Positions 21,128-33,577 of a DNA stretch of 64,000 nucleotides are shown here, piece by piece. The notes below the pieces were generated by a model that had not been told where the DNA came from, searched no databases, and saw only the letters and a program-made list of their open reading frames with translations. This DNA is from Coniferiporia sulphurascens (Eukaryota > Basidiomycota > Agaricomycetes > Hymenochaetales > Hymenochaetaceae). How positions within the stretch are numbered: position 1 is the first letter of the stretch; every line of letters begins with the position of its first letter. A program made the translations under genes and the position numbers. Location: the NCBI GenBank assembly GCA_002794785.1, contig NBBA01000018.1, positions 62,001-126,000 on the forward strand, written 5' to 3'.

Positions 21128-24100
21128 TTACTGGATGTTTTTTGTGGCTTTATATGCATCCAAAGTTTCTTGTGAATTTTCGAGGTCCTTCTCTGTTAAC
21201 CATTGATTTTCCAAAGAGGGATACCCTTTCCACTTGACCAGGTAACATCTTCAAGTTCCATTACCCCTGTGTCCCATGATTGCTTCGATTTCATATTCTT
21301 CTTGCCCATTGATAAGGTCAGGTGGGGGTAGGGAGAATGATGGACCATGTGCATCAGTCTGGGTGAAAGGGGTAAGAAGTGAAGCGTGGAATACAGGGTG
21401 TATGCGCCATGCTGATGGAACTTCCAATCTGTAGATGAGTGAGGATAGAACCTCAGAGATAACGAAAGGTCCTTCCCGTTTAGGGGATAATTTCCGAGAT
21501 CATCCTGGAAAGTGAAGATTTTTTGCTTCTAGCCAAACTTTGTCCCCTTTTTTGAATGGTCTGAAGTTCTGAGATTGAATTTGCAACATGTGTTGTCTGG
21601 CCAAATTGTGTGCCGCTAGTGCTTCCTTTCTTATGGATGTCAAGAGGCGCAGTCTGTCCAATAAGTTGGGAATGACAGTTTCTTCTATCACCAGTGGAAT
21701 CGGAGTTGGGTTATATCCGAACATCACCATGAATGGAGAAGTTTTGATCACAGATTGTACCTGTATATTGTGGGAAAATTCGAGATCTGGAAGTGCATCG
21801 ACCCATTGAGTTGGAGAATTTCCACAGTATATCCGAAGATATGCTTCAACTTCTTGGTTTGTCCTTTCAGTTTGTCCATCCATCTGTGGGTGATATGCCA
21901 TTGATAACCAAGATTTGATTCCTAGTCTTTTGCATAACTTTTGGAAGAGTTGTGAGGCAAACTGCAGTCCCCTATCCGAAATGATTGTCTTAGGTAATCC
22001 GAAGCATTTGTATACATTGTCATGGTAGAGCTTGGCCGTTTTGAGTGCATCAATTGTCTTATTGCATGGTACCAAGATAACACCCTTTGTCGAGTCATGA
22101 TCAACAATTACCATTATTGAGTCATATGACTGGGAACTTGGTAAGTCTGTAATGAAATCAATTGCAACATGTTGGAATGGAAGTGCTTCTTTATGGGCTG
22201 GAATTGGAGATAAAGATGGTGCCATGGGATGGGTATTGATCTTCATCTGTTGGCATGAAGTGCATCCTGCAACATAATTTCGAGTGAAGACAGTTAAGCC
22301 TGGCCACCAGTAATGTTGATGAACAACTAAGGTGGTTTGAAATGCGCCACAGTGTCCGATTGATGGCGAGTCATGGAATAACTGTAAGATCTTTTGCTTT
22401 AATTCCGCATTATCTGGAACATAGACTTTCCCTCTGAAGGTGAGAATGTCTTGGTTCTCTTCCCACTCTTCTAGGGAAAAATGAAAAGGTGAAGGGAGTT
22501 TATGCTGCTTTGCAAGTCAAATCGATTTAGCCAATGAATCCAATGTTTGTTCCTGTTTTATTTCATCTTGGAGTGATATATCAATTATGCCAATGAATAG
22601 GGTGTCTGGAAGAAGGACATGTTCCTCCAGTGGTTCTTCACCATGATCCAGTCTGCGAGATAGTGCATCTGACCCTGGAATTGATTTACCTGGTTTATGT
22701 GTGATGACCACGTTATATTCAGAGAGAAGCTGATTCCATCGAGATTGCCAAGGAGTTAAATGTCGTGCTGCCCAAAAGTATGATAGATTTTTGTGATCAC
22801 ACCATATGGTTGTAGTATGAGGTGATCCAAGAAGGTAGTGATGCCATGTGGTAAGGGCTCAAATGATGCCAAGGAATTCCCTATCATAAACTTCATATCA
22901 TTGCTGTGCAGGGCCAAGTGACTCAGAAATAAACCCGCATGGTTGAAGATCACTATTACTATTAGCCTGGAGTAATGTTCCTCCTGTAGCAACTTTAGAT
23001 GTGTCCATCTTGATGACAAAGGGTTTGGATGGGTCAGGGATGAGGATGGTAGGTTGCAATGAAAACTGTTTCTTTAGTTCGTTGAATGCCTGTTGCCGAA
23101 TAGGGGTCCATTGCCATTGAGTTTCTTTTCAAGTTAACTCATGTAAAGGGTGTGTGATTTCTGAGAAGTTCGGAACAAAATGTCTGTAGAAATTGCAAAA
23201 TCCAAGGAAACTTTGCAATTGTTTAACCGTTTTGGGTATAGGCCATTCAAGAATGCCTGCGAGTTTGGTAGGATCAGTGGAGATAGTATCAGGGTGAATA
23301 ATGACACCGAGAAATTCGACTTCTTTGGCTTCGAAAAGGCATTTTTCTGGTTTGCAATATAGATTGTTATCTTTGAGTATCTGGAGAACACATCTGGTTT
23401 TATGACATAAGTCTTCAAGGTCATCTGAAAAGATCAAGATGTCGTCCATATAGATCAAGATGAGATCTTCGATAATAACAATGCAAAAGATGTCATTCAT
23501 GAAGGCTTGGAAAGTGGCTGGTGAGTTGCAAAGACCAAAAAACATGACAGTGGGTTCGAATAGTCCCCAATTTGTTTTAAAAGCAGCTTTATACTGGTCA
23601 CCTTCTTTGATACAAATGTTGTTGTAGCCATTACGCAGATCAAGTTTAGTGAAGTATTTGGCGCCTTTTAGTCGATCCATTAGGTCTGAGATAAGGGGAA
23701 GAGGATACACATTTTTAATGGTCCCTTCGTTGAGTGCCCGATAGTCTTGGATTCCTCGCAACGATTTGTCCTTCTTGTCAACGAAGAAAAATGGCGAAGC
23801 CATTCTAGACTTGGATGGTCGAATATACCCTTTTCGCAGGTTTTCTTCTAAAAAATCATCTAAAGCTTGCTGGTGATGTGCTGGTAAGGGGTACAATTTG
23901 CAGTCATGAGGTATGAAATCTGGTTTTAAGTCAATGGCATGATCATATGGCCGAGAAGGAGGGAAACATTCCGATTTCTTCTTTTCAAAAAGAGGAAGAA
24001 ACTTATGGTATTGTGGCGGTACCAATTGTTCTAAGGGAAGTTCCTTCTTCGTAGTGCGTTGTGCCATTTGAGTTGCTGGGTTAATTTTATCGATTTGGAG

Positions 24101-24523
24101 TGTTGCCTGTTGCCAATCGATTTGTGGATTACGATTTTTTAACCACATGGTCCCTAGAATAAGGTCTTCATTACCAAGCACTGTAACCAGGAGTTTGGCT
24201 GTAAATGTCTTATCACCCATAACCATTCAATGCCATGTATAATCTGTGATTTGTCCTTGTTTATTGGGAGTACCATCCACATTAAGGACTGGGATGGGAT
24301 TGGCGAGTTTGCGAGTGGGGATTCAATGTTTGATGATAAAGGACGAATTGATAAATTGCCCTTCAGCACCAGAATCGATGAGTGTGTGTGTGGGGACAAG
24401 TTTATCATACGACTGAATTTCAACAGGTATTTTTATTGATTTGGAATTTGGGTCTGCATTAATTACAGTTGATATGAAAATTGGAGGAGACAGCATCCAT
24501 CTGATCCTCCGCTTTAAAAATCC
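21128..24523 (-). pseudogene. Gypsy pol: protease, RT, RNase H, integrase, chromodomain
   Basis: Order on the minus strand: protease LIDSGAEGQFIN (about 24390), RT (SRMASPFFFVDKKDKSLR, YFTKLDLRNGYNNI, IYMDDILIFSD), RNase H (about 22960-22700), integrase zinc part (HDSPSIGHC...CTSCQQM), core with VAIDFITDLP, TIISDRG and a downstream Glu (TERTNQEVEAYL), GKDK-type tail (FKKGDKVWLEAKNLHF), then the chromodomain. It ends with TAA at 21128-21130. In-frame TGA codons occur at 23129-23131 and at several further places in the protease, RNase H and integrase parts, mostly where the family has Arg. RT active site YMDD is kept. Confidence 0.85.
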
Positions 24524-24663
24524 TCCCCATCGAAGGCTTCAAAAACCTTTTCTTGTTCTTTCCTTGAAAGGGATGACATGAGATGCTTGATTGTGGCAGT
24601 GACATCTTCTGGGGTCTCTTCCTTAGGGGGTGGAGGTGGAGGCATTTCGATGACATGGGGAAT
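24524..24663 (-). pseudogene. Gypsy gag C-terminal remnant
   Basis: Short frame ending in TAA at 24524-24526, reading MPPPPPPKEETPEDVT and a Lys/Glu-rich end (SRKEQEKVFEAFDGEDF). pol starts in another frame just downstream, as usual for gag/pol. The 5' side is lost. Confidence 0.6.
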
Positions 24664-24867
24664 GCATCCCTTCTTGACCTCTTACCACCACCATCTCCCT
24701 AGCATGGGCAGCTCAAACTCCCCCATGGCAGATCGGTTTGGTGGACGTCCCCTACGACCCACAGCCCCCCTAACACATAGCTCAATAGCGTCTGGAGTGG
24801 CCAACCCTGGCCGTCATCAGTCGCCAACCACCCCCCGAAGTCGCTCACTGTCCCCACCACCACAACT
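24664..24867 (+). pseudogene. LINE-B 5' end and ORF1 N-terminus
   Basis: Starts with the LINE 5' box (CATCCCTTCTTGACCTC, then TTACCACCACCATC) and ORF1 ATG at 24725 (MADRFGGRPLRP), related to but diverged from 47059. It is cut at 24867 by a LINE-A tail. Confidence 0.7.
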
Positions 24868-26430
24868 TTTATTTTATTTTATTTTATTTTATTTTATTTT
24901 ATTTTATTTTATTATTCCTGCAGTATTACATAATTACAAGCTGCCCCCCCAAAGGGGGGGCCCTAACTACATAACAACGGAGGCACCCATCATCACACAA
25001 TGCACAAAACTGGGCAGGGGCCCTGCTCCCTGAAGGGTGCCACAGTGGGAAGGGCCCCTATTAGTAAAGTCTGAGAAAGAGGGAGGAATACGTGTAACTA
25101 CGGCCAAGCCAAACGGACGACATCAGGCAAAAAAGGGGGTAGCTTAGAATTGGAAAGGGAGGGCAAGAGCGCCAGCCGGGACATATGTGGGAGAGTCCGA
25201 AAGGCATTCATAGATCAGAGGAAAAGGGGGGAAGCATACCTGAAAGCTCCAAAAGAGCCGGGTCCGGGTCCTGGGTACAGGGTCCAAGCATACGACTCAT
25301 GTATTCCCGGAGGAGGTCCAAGTCCATATCTTCGTCAGTTGGGTGCCCCTCAAGTTCCATCATGGCGAAAGCCAGGCGGATGGAAGCAGAGGTGCGGTCG
25401 GAAATGTGGTTAAGGTGCCCTGTCAGCTTAAGCCAGTGGCGCAGAACCTGGAGGCGGTTTTCATCGGCCCACTCGGCATGGTGGGTCGGGAGTGGGTCAC
25501 AGGAGGGCCAGACCTTGTGGATCCAGGGTCGGAAGGTATGACATCCACCCAATACATGGGCAGTCAACTGGGCTGGCCAGGGGGGGTGGTTATGCCATCG
25601 GCAGTGTGAGATCAGGCCATGCCTGTGTCGGTAGGCTGAGTCAAAGCTCAGCCAGTAACCCCCGTAGGGACTGGCACAACAGAGAACCTGGGCGACTGCG
25701 GAGAGCTCCCGGCGGGGGTGGTCGACCAACTGCGTCATGAGCTTTCAGGGATGTCGGGAAGGGACACCGTTGACAGCTAGGTATTTGTCAGCTGTCGAGG
25801 CGAGGGGGCGGGCAAGTGAAAGGGTCCATCGCTCCATGAGGGTGTTGACGGCAGCCTCTTTCAGTGCAGAGGTGGAGGGTGCGAGGAGAGATGGGGGGAG
25901 ATTCATTGTGAACTTCGCCTCGTGGTCTGCCCATTCATTCCCTGGGATGTCGGAGTGACCCGGACACCAGACGAAATGCACAGAAAGATCCGGGTATGAG
26001 TCCAATAGGGTCTGGACCCCTGCCTTCCATTGGTGGAGGAGGTGCACGCCTGGAACTGGCACCCATGTTCGGATCAGGTGGAGTGCCGTCAGTGAATCTG
26101 ACAGAAAGAAGATGTCGGATGCGACAGGCAGGAGCTCCCAGAGGTGGTGTGCGGCCCAGCTTGGTGTGGAGGTGAGGGAGAAGATTCTGCATCTGTCGCA
26201 GTAGCACAGGTGGGTGAGGCAAGCCGGCGAGACTTGAGGCAAGTAAGGCCTTCCATGGCGCAGACTGCTGACCCAGACTTAGAGCCGATGCGGGAGCCAT
26301 CGGTGAAAACCTGGAGGTGGGGGAGGGTGCTCAGGGAGTGTGCGGCACCCACAAATTCCTTGTGGGTGTCTTTGCTGACCAGAGTGATAGGAGTGGCAAA
26401 CGAGACTCGACCATTCGTAAATGCCAGAGG
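24868..26430 (-). pseudogene. LINE-A RNase H and C-terminal domain
   Basis: Minus fragment. The tail is an (ATTTT)n repeat (24868-24914), followed by the hairpin 3' UTR. ORF2 codons run from 25208 (stop) upward: C-terminal HCRWHNHPPW...HVLGGCHTFRPW, a TGA near 25744, then RNase H (LQVFTDGSRIGSKSG, TDAESS, FLSDSLTALHLI, WCPGHSDIPGNEWADHE). Frameshifts lie in the RNase H part. 5' truncation at 26430 coincides with the tail of the next LINE-A. Confidence 0.8.
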
Positions 26431-27879
26431 GTCCTTTTTATTATTTTATTATTATTATTATTCCTGCAGTATTACATAATTACAAGCTGCCCCCCCAAAG
26501 GGGGGGCCCTAACTACATAACAACAGAGGTGCCCGTCATCACACATTGCATGAAACTGGGCGGGGACCCTGCTCCCCGAAGGGTGCCAAGGTGGGAAGGG
26601 TCCCTATTAGTAAAGGAAAAGCAGGGGAGAGGAATACATATCACTATGACAAAACCAAGCAGATGAGGGCAGGTAATGGGGGTAACTTAGAATTGGTAAG
26701 GGAGGGCGAGAGCGCCGGCCGGGACATACATGGGAGAGTCCAAAGGGCAGTCACTGAGTAGAGGAAAAGGGAGGGAGTGTACCTGAAAGCTCCAAGAGAG
26801 CCAGGTCCGGGTCCTGGGTTCGGGGTCCAAGCATACAACTTATGTATCCCCTGAGGAGGTCCAAGTCCATATCTTCATCGGTAGGGTGCCCCTCTAAGTC
26901 CATCGTGGCGAAGGCCAGGCGGATGGTGGCTGAGGTGCGTTCAGAGAGGCAGTTCAAGTGCCCGGTCAGTTTCAGCCAGTGGTGCAGGACCTGGAGACGG
27001 TTTTCGTCGGCCCACTCAGTGTGGTGGGTCGGAAGTGGGTCATGGGGGGGCCAGACCTTTCGGATCCATGGCCGGAATGTATGACACCTGCCCAGGACAT
27101 GGGTGGTGGATTGGGCTGGCCAGGGGGGGTGGTTGTGCCACCTGCAGTGCAAGATCAGGCCGTGTCTGCACCAATAGACTGAGTCAAAGCTCAGCCAGTA
27201 GCCCCCATAGGGACCGGCACGACAGAGGACCTGGGCAACTGCCACTAGCTCCTGGCAGGGATGGTCAACTGACTGGTTGAGTAGCTTCCATGGTCTGCTG
27301 GAGGGGGTGCTGTTGACAGCCAAGTACTTGTTGGCTGTCAAGGCCAGTGGGTGGGCAAGAGAGAGAGACCACTGCTCCATTAGGGTGTTGACGGCAGCCT
27401 CCTTCAGGGCGGAGGTAGAGGGGGTGAGGGAGGACGGGGGGAGATTCATTGCAAACTTTGCCTCATGGTCGGCCCATTCATTCCCTGGTATGTTGGAGTG
27501 ACCCGGACACCAAACGAAGTGGACGGAAAGTTCCAGATACGAGTCCAAGAGAGTCTGGACCCCAGCCTTCCATTGATGAAGGAGATGGGTGCCTGGTACC
27601 GGCACCCATGTGCAGATAAGGTGGAGTGCCATCAGCGAATCTGACAGGAAGAAGATGTCAGATGCGACAGGCAGTAATTCCTGGAGGTGGTGTGTGGCCC
27701 ACGTAGGCGCCGAGGTGAGTGAGAAAATCTCCGCGTCTGTTGCTGTGGCACATGTAGGGGAGGCGAGTCGGCGAGATTTTAGGCGGGTGAGGCCCATCAT
27801 GGCGCAGATGGCGGAACCAGACTTCGTCCCCATGTGGGAGCCATTGGTGAAGACCTGGAGATGGGGGAGGGTGCTCAGG
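26431..27879 (-). pseudogene. LINE-A RNase H and C-terminal domain, intact frame
   Basis: Tail (ATT)n, hairpin 3' UTR, then an unbroken ORF2 frame (26751-27879, 379 codons). RNase H catalytic set: Asp in VFTNGSHMGTKSG is replaced (D to N at the first site), TDAEIF, FLSDSLM and the PGHSNIPGNEWADHEAK end. The C-terminal Cys/His domain follows. It is interrupted at 27879 by a plus LINE-A. GAGGGTGCTCAGG (27867-27879) pairs with GAGGGTCCTCAGG (35350-35362), and the copy continues to 35468. Confidence 0.82.
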
Positions 27880-28139
27880 AACTGGGACACCGCTGGGGTT
27901 CAGGTCGACCCCACCACCCTCATCCGACCCTCTATCCCGCTCCAATGGCTCGGGATATGGTGGGACCCACCCTCTCCTTCAAAGCCCACATTGAGTGCAT
28001 GCACTCCAAGGGCCTCTCCACCCTCGCCACCCTCCGCATCCTCGGCAACACCGAACGTGGCATTTCGGCCCTTCTCCTATGCCACCTATATATCGCCTGT
28101 GTCCGCTCTGTCCTCACATGGGGCACACCGGTTTGGTAT
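27880..28139 (+). pseudogene. LINE-A ORF2 linker fragment
   Basis: WDTAGVQVDPTTLIRPSIP, WLGIWW and on through a frameshifted stretch to the site of copia 2 (GGTAT, 28135-28139). The frame continues after copia at 33578. Confidence 0.72.
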
Positions 28140-28396
28140 TCTTAAAATCTACGCACGTTGTGGTAGACGATGAGGTGCAGTAGTGGTGTTCAGACAAGGT
28201 GGGTTATCAGCGTAAACCGATGTATTTCTAGGGCGAGACCAGCTCCCCTTATATACACGTTCCGTGGGCTAGTACTACTATAACTATCTAGCTCCTATAT
28301 CGTATGGCGTTATCGTTGCGTTATCGTTCACTTAGTAAGATGGTTGGTCTTATGACCATGTACTATATTTATATCGTTCGTTATATTTATTTAATA
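28140..28396 (-). repeat. Copia 2 3' LTR
   Basis: 257 bp. Plus-strand reading begins TCTTAAAATC and ends TTTAATA. The adjacent PPT complement CTCCCCTTCAAAC is at 28397-28409. Confidence 0.87.
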
Positions 28397-28403
28397 CTCC
28401 CCT

Positions 28404-31400
28404 TCAAACTTTTACTAGGCGGAGTAAACTTGTAAAACGTTTGATTAATCCGATCGTTAGCGCTTTCGTCATAATATCAGCCTTTTGCTGTCCAGTTGGA
28501 ATATATGAAACTGATATGGTTTCATTTTCAATATAATCTCGTAAAAAATCTTTTTGTATATCTATATGTTTTGTTCGTTGCGTATATTTTTGTTCTGTTG
28601 AATTTACTATAGTTATGGCTGCTTGATTATCGCATAATATTTTTGTAGGTGTATCCAAGGTCTGCAGTACCTCTTCAACCAGTCTTCATAGCCATATAGC
28701 TTCTTTTACTCCATGAGTTAAAGCTTGTAATTCAGCTTCGCATACTGATAATGACACTAATTCTTGTTTTTTACTTGACCATGATGTTGTTGCATTTCCT
28801 ATTTGGAATATGTATCCTGATATTGCTTTATGGCCTTCTTGTGTCATGCCGTCAGCGTCTGTGTATCCGATTAATTCGATTGGTTCTTTTCCTCCGAGTA
28901 TTAACCAATATTCGTTCGTTCCTTTTAAATATTTAAAGCAGTGTTTTACTGCATTGTAATGTTCAATACTAGGTTTATTTAAATGCCTAGCAAATTGACC
29001 TGTTGCGAATGATATGTCAGGTCTCGTGCAATCTGCTGCATATCGTAATGCTCCAACCATATTCATATATGGTATTTGATTCATGAAGTTTAATTCTTCA
29101 TTGGTTGGGTTTTCAAGTGATTTTAACACTTGTCCTGGTGTCATTGGTGTTCGTACTGATGCAGCATCTTTTAATTTATATTTTTCTATTATATTATCAA
29201 TATAATGTTTTTGTCTTAATTTTATAATTCTTTCATCTCGGTTTCTTTCAATTTCAATGCCGAGTAACCAATGTATGTCGTTTCCGTCAGTGAATTTTAC
29301 ATGTTTTCCAATTTCGTCTTTAAATGCTTTTATTATTTTTAAATTAAAGCTGCATATCGTTATGTCGTCAACATGTATGAAAAGTATTAGAATTGTTTTT
29401 CCTTTTTCTTTTCTTAGGAATACTGCGTTATCTTGGACTGCTCGTGTTAGTCCTATTCCAATTAATATTTCAGATAATTTTTTATACCATCGTCTGCCTG
29501 CTTGTTTTAATCCGTATAAGGCTTTGTTTAATTTTAAAACTTGTCCAGGTTTTGTTTCGATTAAGTTTCCTGGTGGTGGTTTTATATATATGTTTTCGTC
29601 TTTTTCTAATTCACCATATAGGTAAGCTGATTTTATATCGATTTGGTGAATTTCGTAATTGTTTGTTGCACTCCAACTTAATATTGTTCTTACTGTGGCT
29701 AATCGTGCCACTGGAGCGAATGTATTGTTTGAATAGTAGTCAATGCCTTCTTTCTGGGCAAATCCTTGAACTACTAGTCTTGCTTTGTATCGTTCGATTT
29801 CTCCATTTGCTAATCTTTTTGTTTTATAAACAAATCTTGTTCTGATTATGTTTGCTTCTTTTGGTGGATTAATGATTTTCCATGTAGATCTTTTGATTAA
29901 CGTTTTTATTTCTTCTTTCATTGCCGAGATCCACTGATTTGCGTCAATTCTATTGATCGCTTGTTGATATGAATTTGGATCGCCTATTAATTCCGTATTG
30001 AATTGATTGAATTCTGTAAGATAAGCAACAGTATTTTGTTCGTCAAAGTTTAGACCAAGTGATCGTTTTGTTTGTTTAATTGTTTGTATTGGTCTTTCAT
30101 TTGTTAATTCTTTTATTTGCTCGTTTTGTTTTTCTGTTATATTCTCCCCTTCAATTTTAGATGGTGGAGAATCTAAAAATTGTAGATTTCATTCGACTGA
30201 AATTTTTCTATTGTGATAGGTTCTATGACCTTTGCTTTCTTCGTCAAATCCTAGCCATTGTGCATATTTTCCTTTTGGTTGTAATTTATTTATGTCTTCT
30301 TGTCGTATAATGCAGTATTGGCCGAATTCTTTTAAATCGTCAATGTTGTAATTTTCGTTATATCGTTTAAAGTATGGTGTTTTGAAATCAATAGCACTCT
30401 TTGGCGTTCTATTGTAAATGTAAGTACTATATTTTATGGCTTCACCCCATAGACTGGGTGGTAGTTTTGCTTGTAGCAGATTTACTCATGTATTATTTAA
30501 AATTGTTTGATGCGATCGTTCTGCTACTCCGTTTTGTTGTGGTGTATCGTGAACAGTCAGCTTTCGTATCGTTCCATGTTTTTCTAAATATTCAGTGAAT
30601 TGTTTACTTAAAAACACTGTGTCGTTATCGCTTTGTAATATTTTTATTTTTATATTAAATTGTGTATTGAGCATGGTAGCCCAAGTCGTATAAGCATTTA
30701 AGCCCTCATCTTTTGTTTTTAATAAAATCATTTTTATCCATCTTGTAGCATCGTCTACAAGTGTTAGAAGATATTTATACCCTCCAATAGCATGTGTGGA
30801 TGCTGGACCCCATATGTCCATATGTATGTGATCACCAAATTTTTCGGCTAACTTTGAAATTCTTAATTTTGGAATTTGCATTCTTTTTATATTTGCTTCA
30901 AGACAAATTGTGCATTGAGTTTCGTCATAGTTTGAAATTTTATTATTTGTGATTTGATCTTCTTTTAATAATCGTTTTATGTAAGCATAACTTATATGCC
31001 CGAGTTTTTTGTGAAGTTCAAATAATGTTACATTTTTTGTAGCCGCTTGTACATCATTGTTAAATATACTATACAATCCATTTGTGTTTTTAATTTTTCC
31101 GCATAAAGATCCATTAGGATACTTTATTATGCATTCATTTTTTTTATAAATAAATTCGTAGCTGTCTTGACATAGAAGTCCTTGAGAGACTAATGTCATA
31201 TTCATTTTAGGATTGTAGTATATGTTTGATAATATTATGACACTTACCGAGTGTCTGTTGGGGATGTAAAGCTTAAGATCCCCTACTATGTTTGCCATAA
31301 ACGTTGTTTTATTTGCGGCCGTTATCGTGATTGTGTCGGTTTTGTATGTATTTCGTAGTCGATTTAGATATGGTGTTAAATGTATCGTTGCACCAGTATC

Positions 31401-33251
31401 AATTATATCCATTGAGGTATAAATATTATTAGCAAATTTTTCTGTTGTTATAACGTTAATGCTTACGTTTAAATTGTTATCATCCACGTCTTCCATGGCA
31501 CTGTCGTAGTTGCCTATTTTGTCAAGGAAGTCGTTATACGAATATATTGGGAATTCTCCCATGTCGAAATCGCTGTCATCGACTTCAGTTATGAAGGCGC
31601 CGATTTCTCCATGACCTATTACGGCGCTTAATTCGATTCACGAGCTCGATGCGACGTTTGTTGCTGCTGCTGATGCTGCGGTATGTTTAGCCTGGGCCGC
31701 ACTTGCCCCAGTCATTGTCGGTGCCGCTGACGCACCCGTTTCCTTCCCTTTTCCTTTGTCATCGTTCGCGTCCTCTTTTTTCTTCTGAGCTGCCTTCGTC
31801 CATTCCGTTTTTGGCGCCCAGCAGTCTCAACTAAAGTGCCCTAGTTTGTTACAATTATAGCACTTAATAACGTGTGATTGTTGGTTTGGGGAATATCCCC
31901 CTCGTCCTCGTCCTCGCATATATCCACCACGGCCCCTATAGCCGCGACCTCATGGCTGTACTCCGCGGCTGTTACCGCGTCCGCGGCCCCTAAAATAGGG
32001 GTGGTTCCACTCGTCCTTGGGCAGGTGGTTAGCCACCACTCCTGTCCTTTGGTGATTTTTACGCCACCCCTCGAAGGCGTTTCTCAGTGCCGTTAGTAAA
32101 AATTGAGGGGTTAGTTCAATTTCATCTTTGTCTGGATTTGTTTCGTTAATCGTTTTAATATATAACTCACTCTGTGTGAGTACGTATTGATATTGTTCGG
32201 GCGTTGCCCTCGTAATAGCCGATATATATGTTGACTCTGAAACTTTTACCCCTTGGGCTATTAGTTCCTCGTATTTATTGCTGAGGTTATCGAGCGTTCC
32301 ATCGAAATGGCTGACATGACCTCTGATATCAAAAAGGGCAGCCTCGTTAAAGCCCTTTGTAATTGTTGTCTGGACGTTATATCGTCCGTCAAGCGCTTTG
32401 AGTAGCGCTGGAATATCTTTAGAGAAATTAAGATAATAAGCCAATATTTTGTCGGGCATAGTGCGCATAATGCCGTTATATAAAGCGCTTGATATACCAG
32501 CCTCTCCAGTTCCTGGGGAGTTAGTGAGCAGGTTACTGTAACCTGCACTCTCAATTGCACTTCGGACTCTGTAGTTCCAGAGTTTGTAGTTTCTGTGCCT
32601 GTCGAGTTTCTCAATTCCGTCGAAGAATTTCTGGAGTTCCGCGAGTTTAGTTGCCATACTTGGTTCATCTTCCTCAGTATTGTTAGCGTCTGAATCGTCA
32701 GGATCAGATGGTTCTGATGGCTCACGTGATGGGTTATTTTTGGATTCTTCGGAGTTTTCTTCTTCGTTATCTTTCTTTTCGTTATCTTCTTTAATATCAC
32801 TTTCTTCTTCTGGCTTAATATAAGGATTATCAATTTTAAATTGAGCTTTTTCATTTGGATCTGATATGCCCAAGTACGTACTTATTCGATATCTGATTTC
32901 GGATGATTTTCCTTGATCTGATATTCCTAAATCTTTAGCGTGATTTGTTAGTTCAGCTTTATAGTCAGTTCTTATTTTTAATTTTTCGTCTTTGGTAGAA
33001 TTATCATACCTGTTGATTCGATCTTGTATTTGTTGTTCCGTTCCGTTAATAGGTATTTGTCTTAAATTGCATTGAAGTATTAGGTCGACTAACCTTTTGC
33101 TATCTTTAGCTTTTTGAATTTTTTCTTCGAGTTCTTCGATTGTTGATGACTGTGTATACATTATTTTTAATTCGTTAGCAGTGATTCGTAATCCTGATAA
33201 TTTTTGCAAACGTGTTTGCTCACGAGTGTTTGGTTTCTGTCCGTCAGACAT
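28404..33251 (-). pseudogene. Copia 2 gag-pol, six TGA codons
   Basis: ATG at 33251; stop TGA at 28404-28406. Gag runs 433 codons before the first TGA (31950), with the acidic stretch and then the CCHC knuckle. Protease IDTGATIHLTPY, integrase HKKLGH...CTICLEANIK, MDIWGP and QSDND, RT QIDIKSAYLYGEL and FIHVDDITI, RNase H YTDADG and DNQAA are all readable. TGA codons are at 31950, 31827, 31638, 30486, 30189 and 28686 (lowest coordinate given). Copy 1 has CGA at five of them and AGA at 28686. Otherwise the polyprotein is nearly complete. Confidence 0.9.
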
Positions 33252-33309
33252 AGTTTCGTTTTTCGAGGATTTATATTTTTGTTAATCGTTTTGTTAGTTG
33301 TAGAGTCAA

Positions 33310-33320
33310 GGCTCATAACC
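33310..33320 (-). promoter_or_regulatory. Copia 2 primer-binding site
   Basis: GGTTATGAGCC on the minus strand, touching the 5' LTR, identical to copy 1 and complementary to the initiator tRNA-Met anticodon arm. Confidence 0.75.
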
Positions 33321-33577
33321 TCTTAAAATCTACGCACGTTGTGGTAGATGATGAGGTGCAGTAGTGGTGTTCAGACAAGGTGGGTTATCAGCGTAAACCG
33401 ATGTATTTCTAGGGCGAGACCAGCTCCCCTTATATACACGTTCCGTGGGCTAGTACTACTATAACTATCTAGCTCCTATATCGTATGGCGTTATTGTTGC
33501 ATTATCGTTCACTTAGTAAGATGGTTGGTCTTATGACCATGTACTATATTTATATCGTTCGTTATATTTATTTAATA
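33321..33577 (-). repeat. Copia 2 5' LTR
   Basis: 257 bp, ends as in copy 1. A TATATAAGG promoter box is present on the minus strand at about 33429-33437. Confidence 0.87.

Larger units (their letters stand above)
19344..24663 (-). mobile_element. Ty3/gypsy chromovirus, 5'-truncated
   Basis: Minus-strand element with 3' LTR (19344-19770), PPT (AAAAGGGGAGGTAA, complement of 19771-19784), a post-pol ORF (20103-21077), pol (21128-24523) and the last codons of gag (to 24663). The 5' LTR, PBS and most of gag are missing. At about 24664 the sequence passes into a LINE-B 5' end. The integrase chromodomain (YLVKWKGYPSLENQW) places it among chromoviruses. All premature stops I found are TGA. Confidence 0.88.
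28140..33577 (-). mobile_element. Ty1/copia retrotransposon, copy 2
   Basis: Same family as 11501-16956, inverted, flanked by GGTAT (28135-28139 and 33578-33582). LTRs are 257 bp with only three differences, all at CpG. PBS and PPT are conserved. gag-pol carries six TGA codons and no frameshift in gag. It is the younger copy. Confidence 0.92.

Noticed and set aside
11826..33251. TGA read as arginine (genetic code change or recoding)
   Set aside because: In-frame TGA sits mostly where the sister has CGA, which tempts this reading. But TGA appears at different codons in each copy, LINE ORFs end naturally in TGA, and CpG decay explains the non-coding LTR differences as well.
11501..33577. Classical RIP (CpA to TpA)
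   Set aside because: No TAA or TAG stops arise from CAA or CAG, and LTR differences are confined to CpG.
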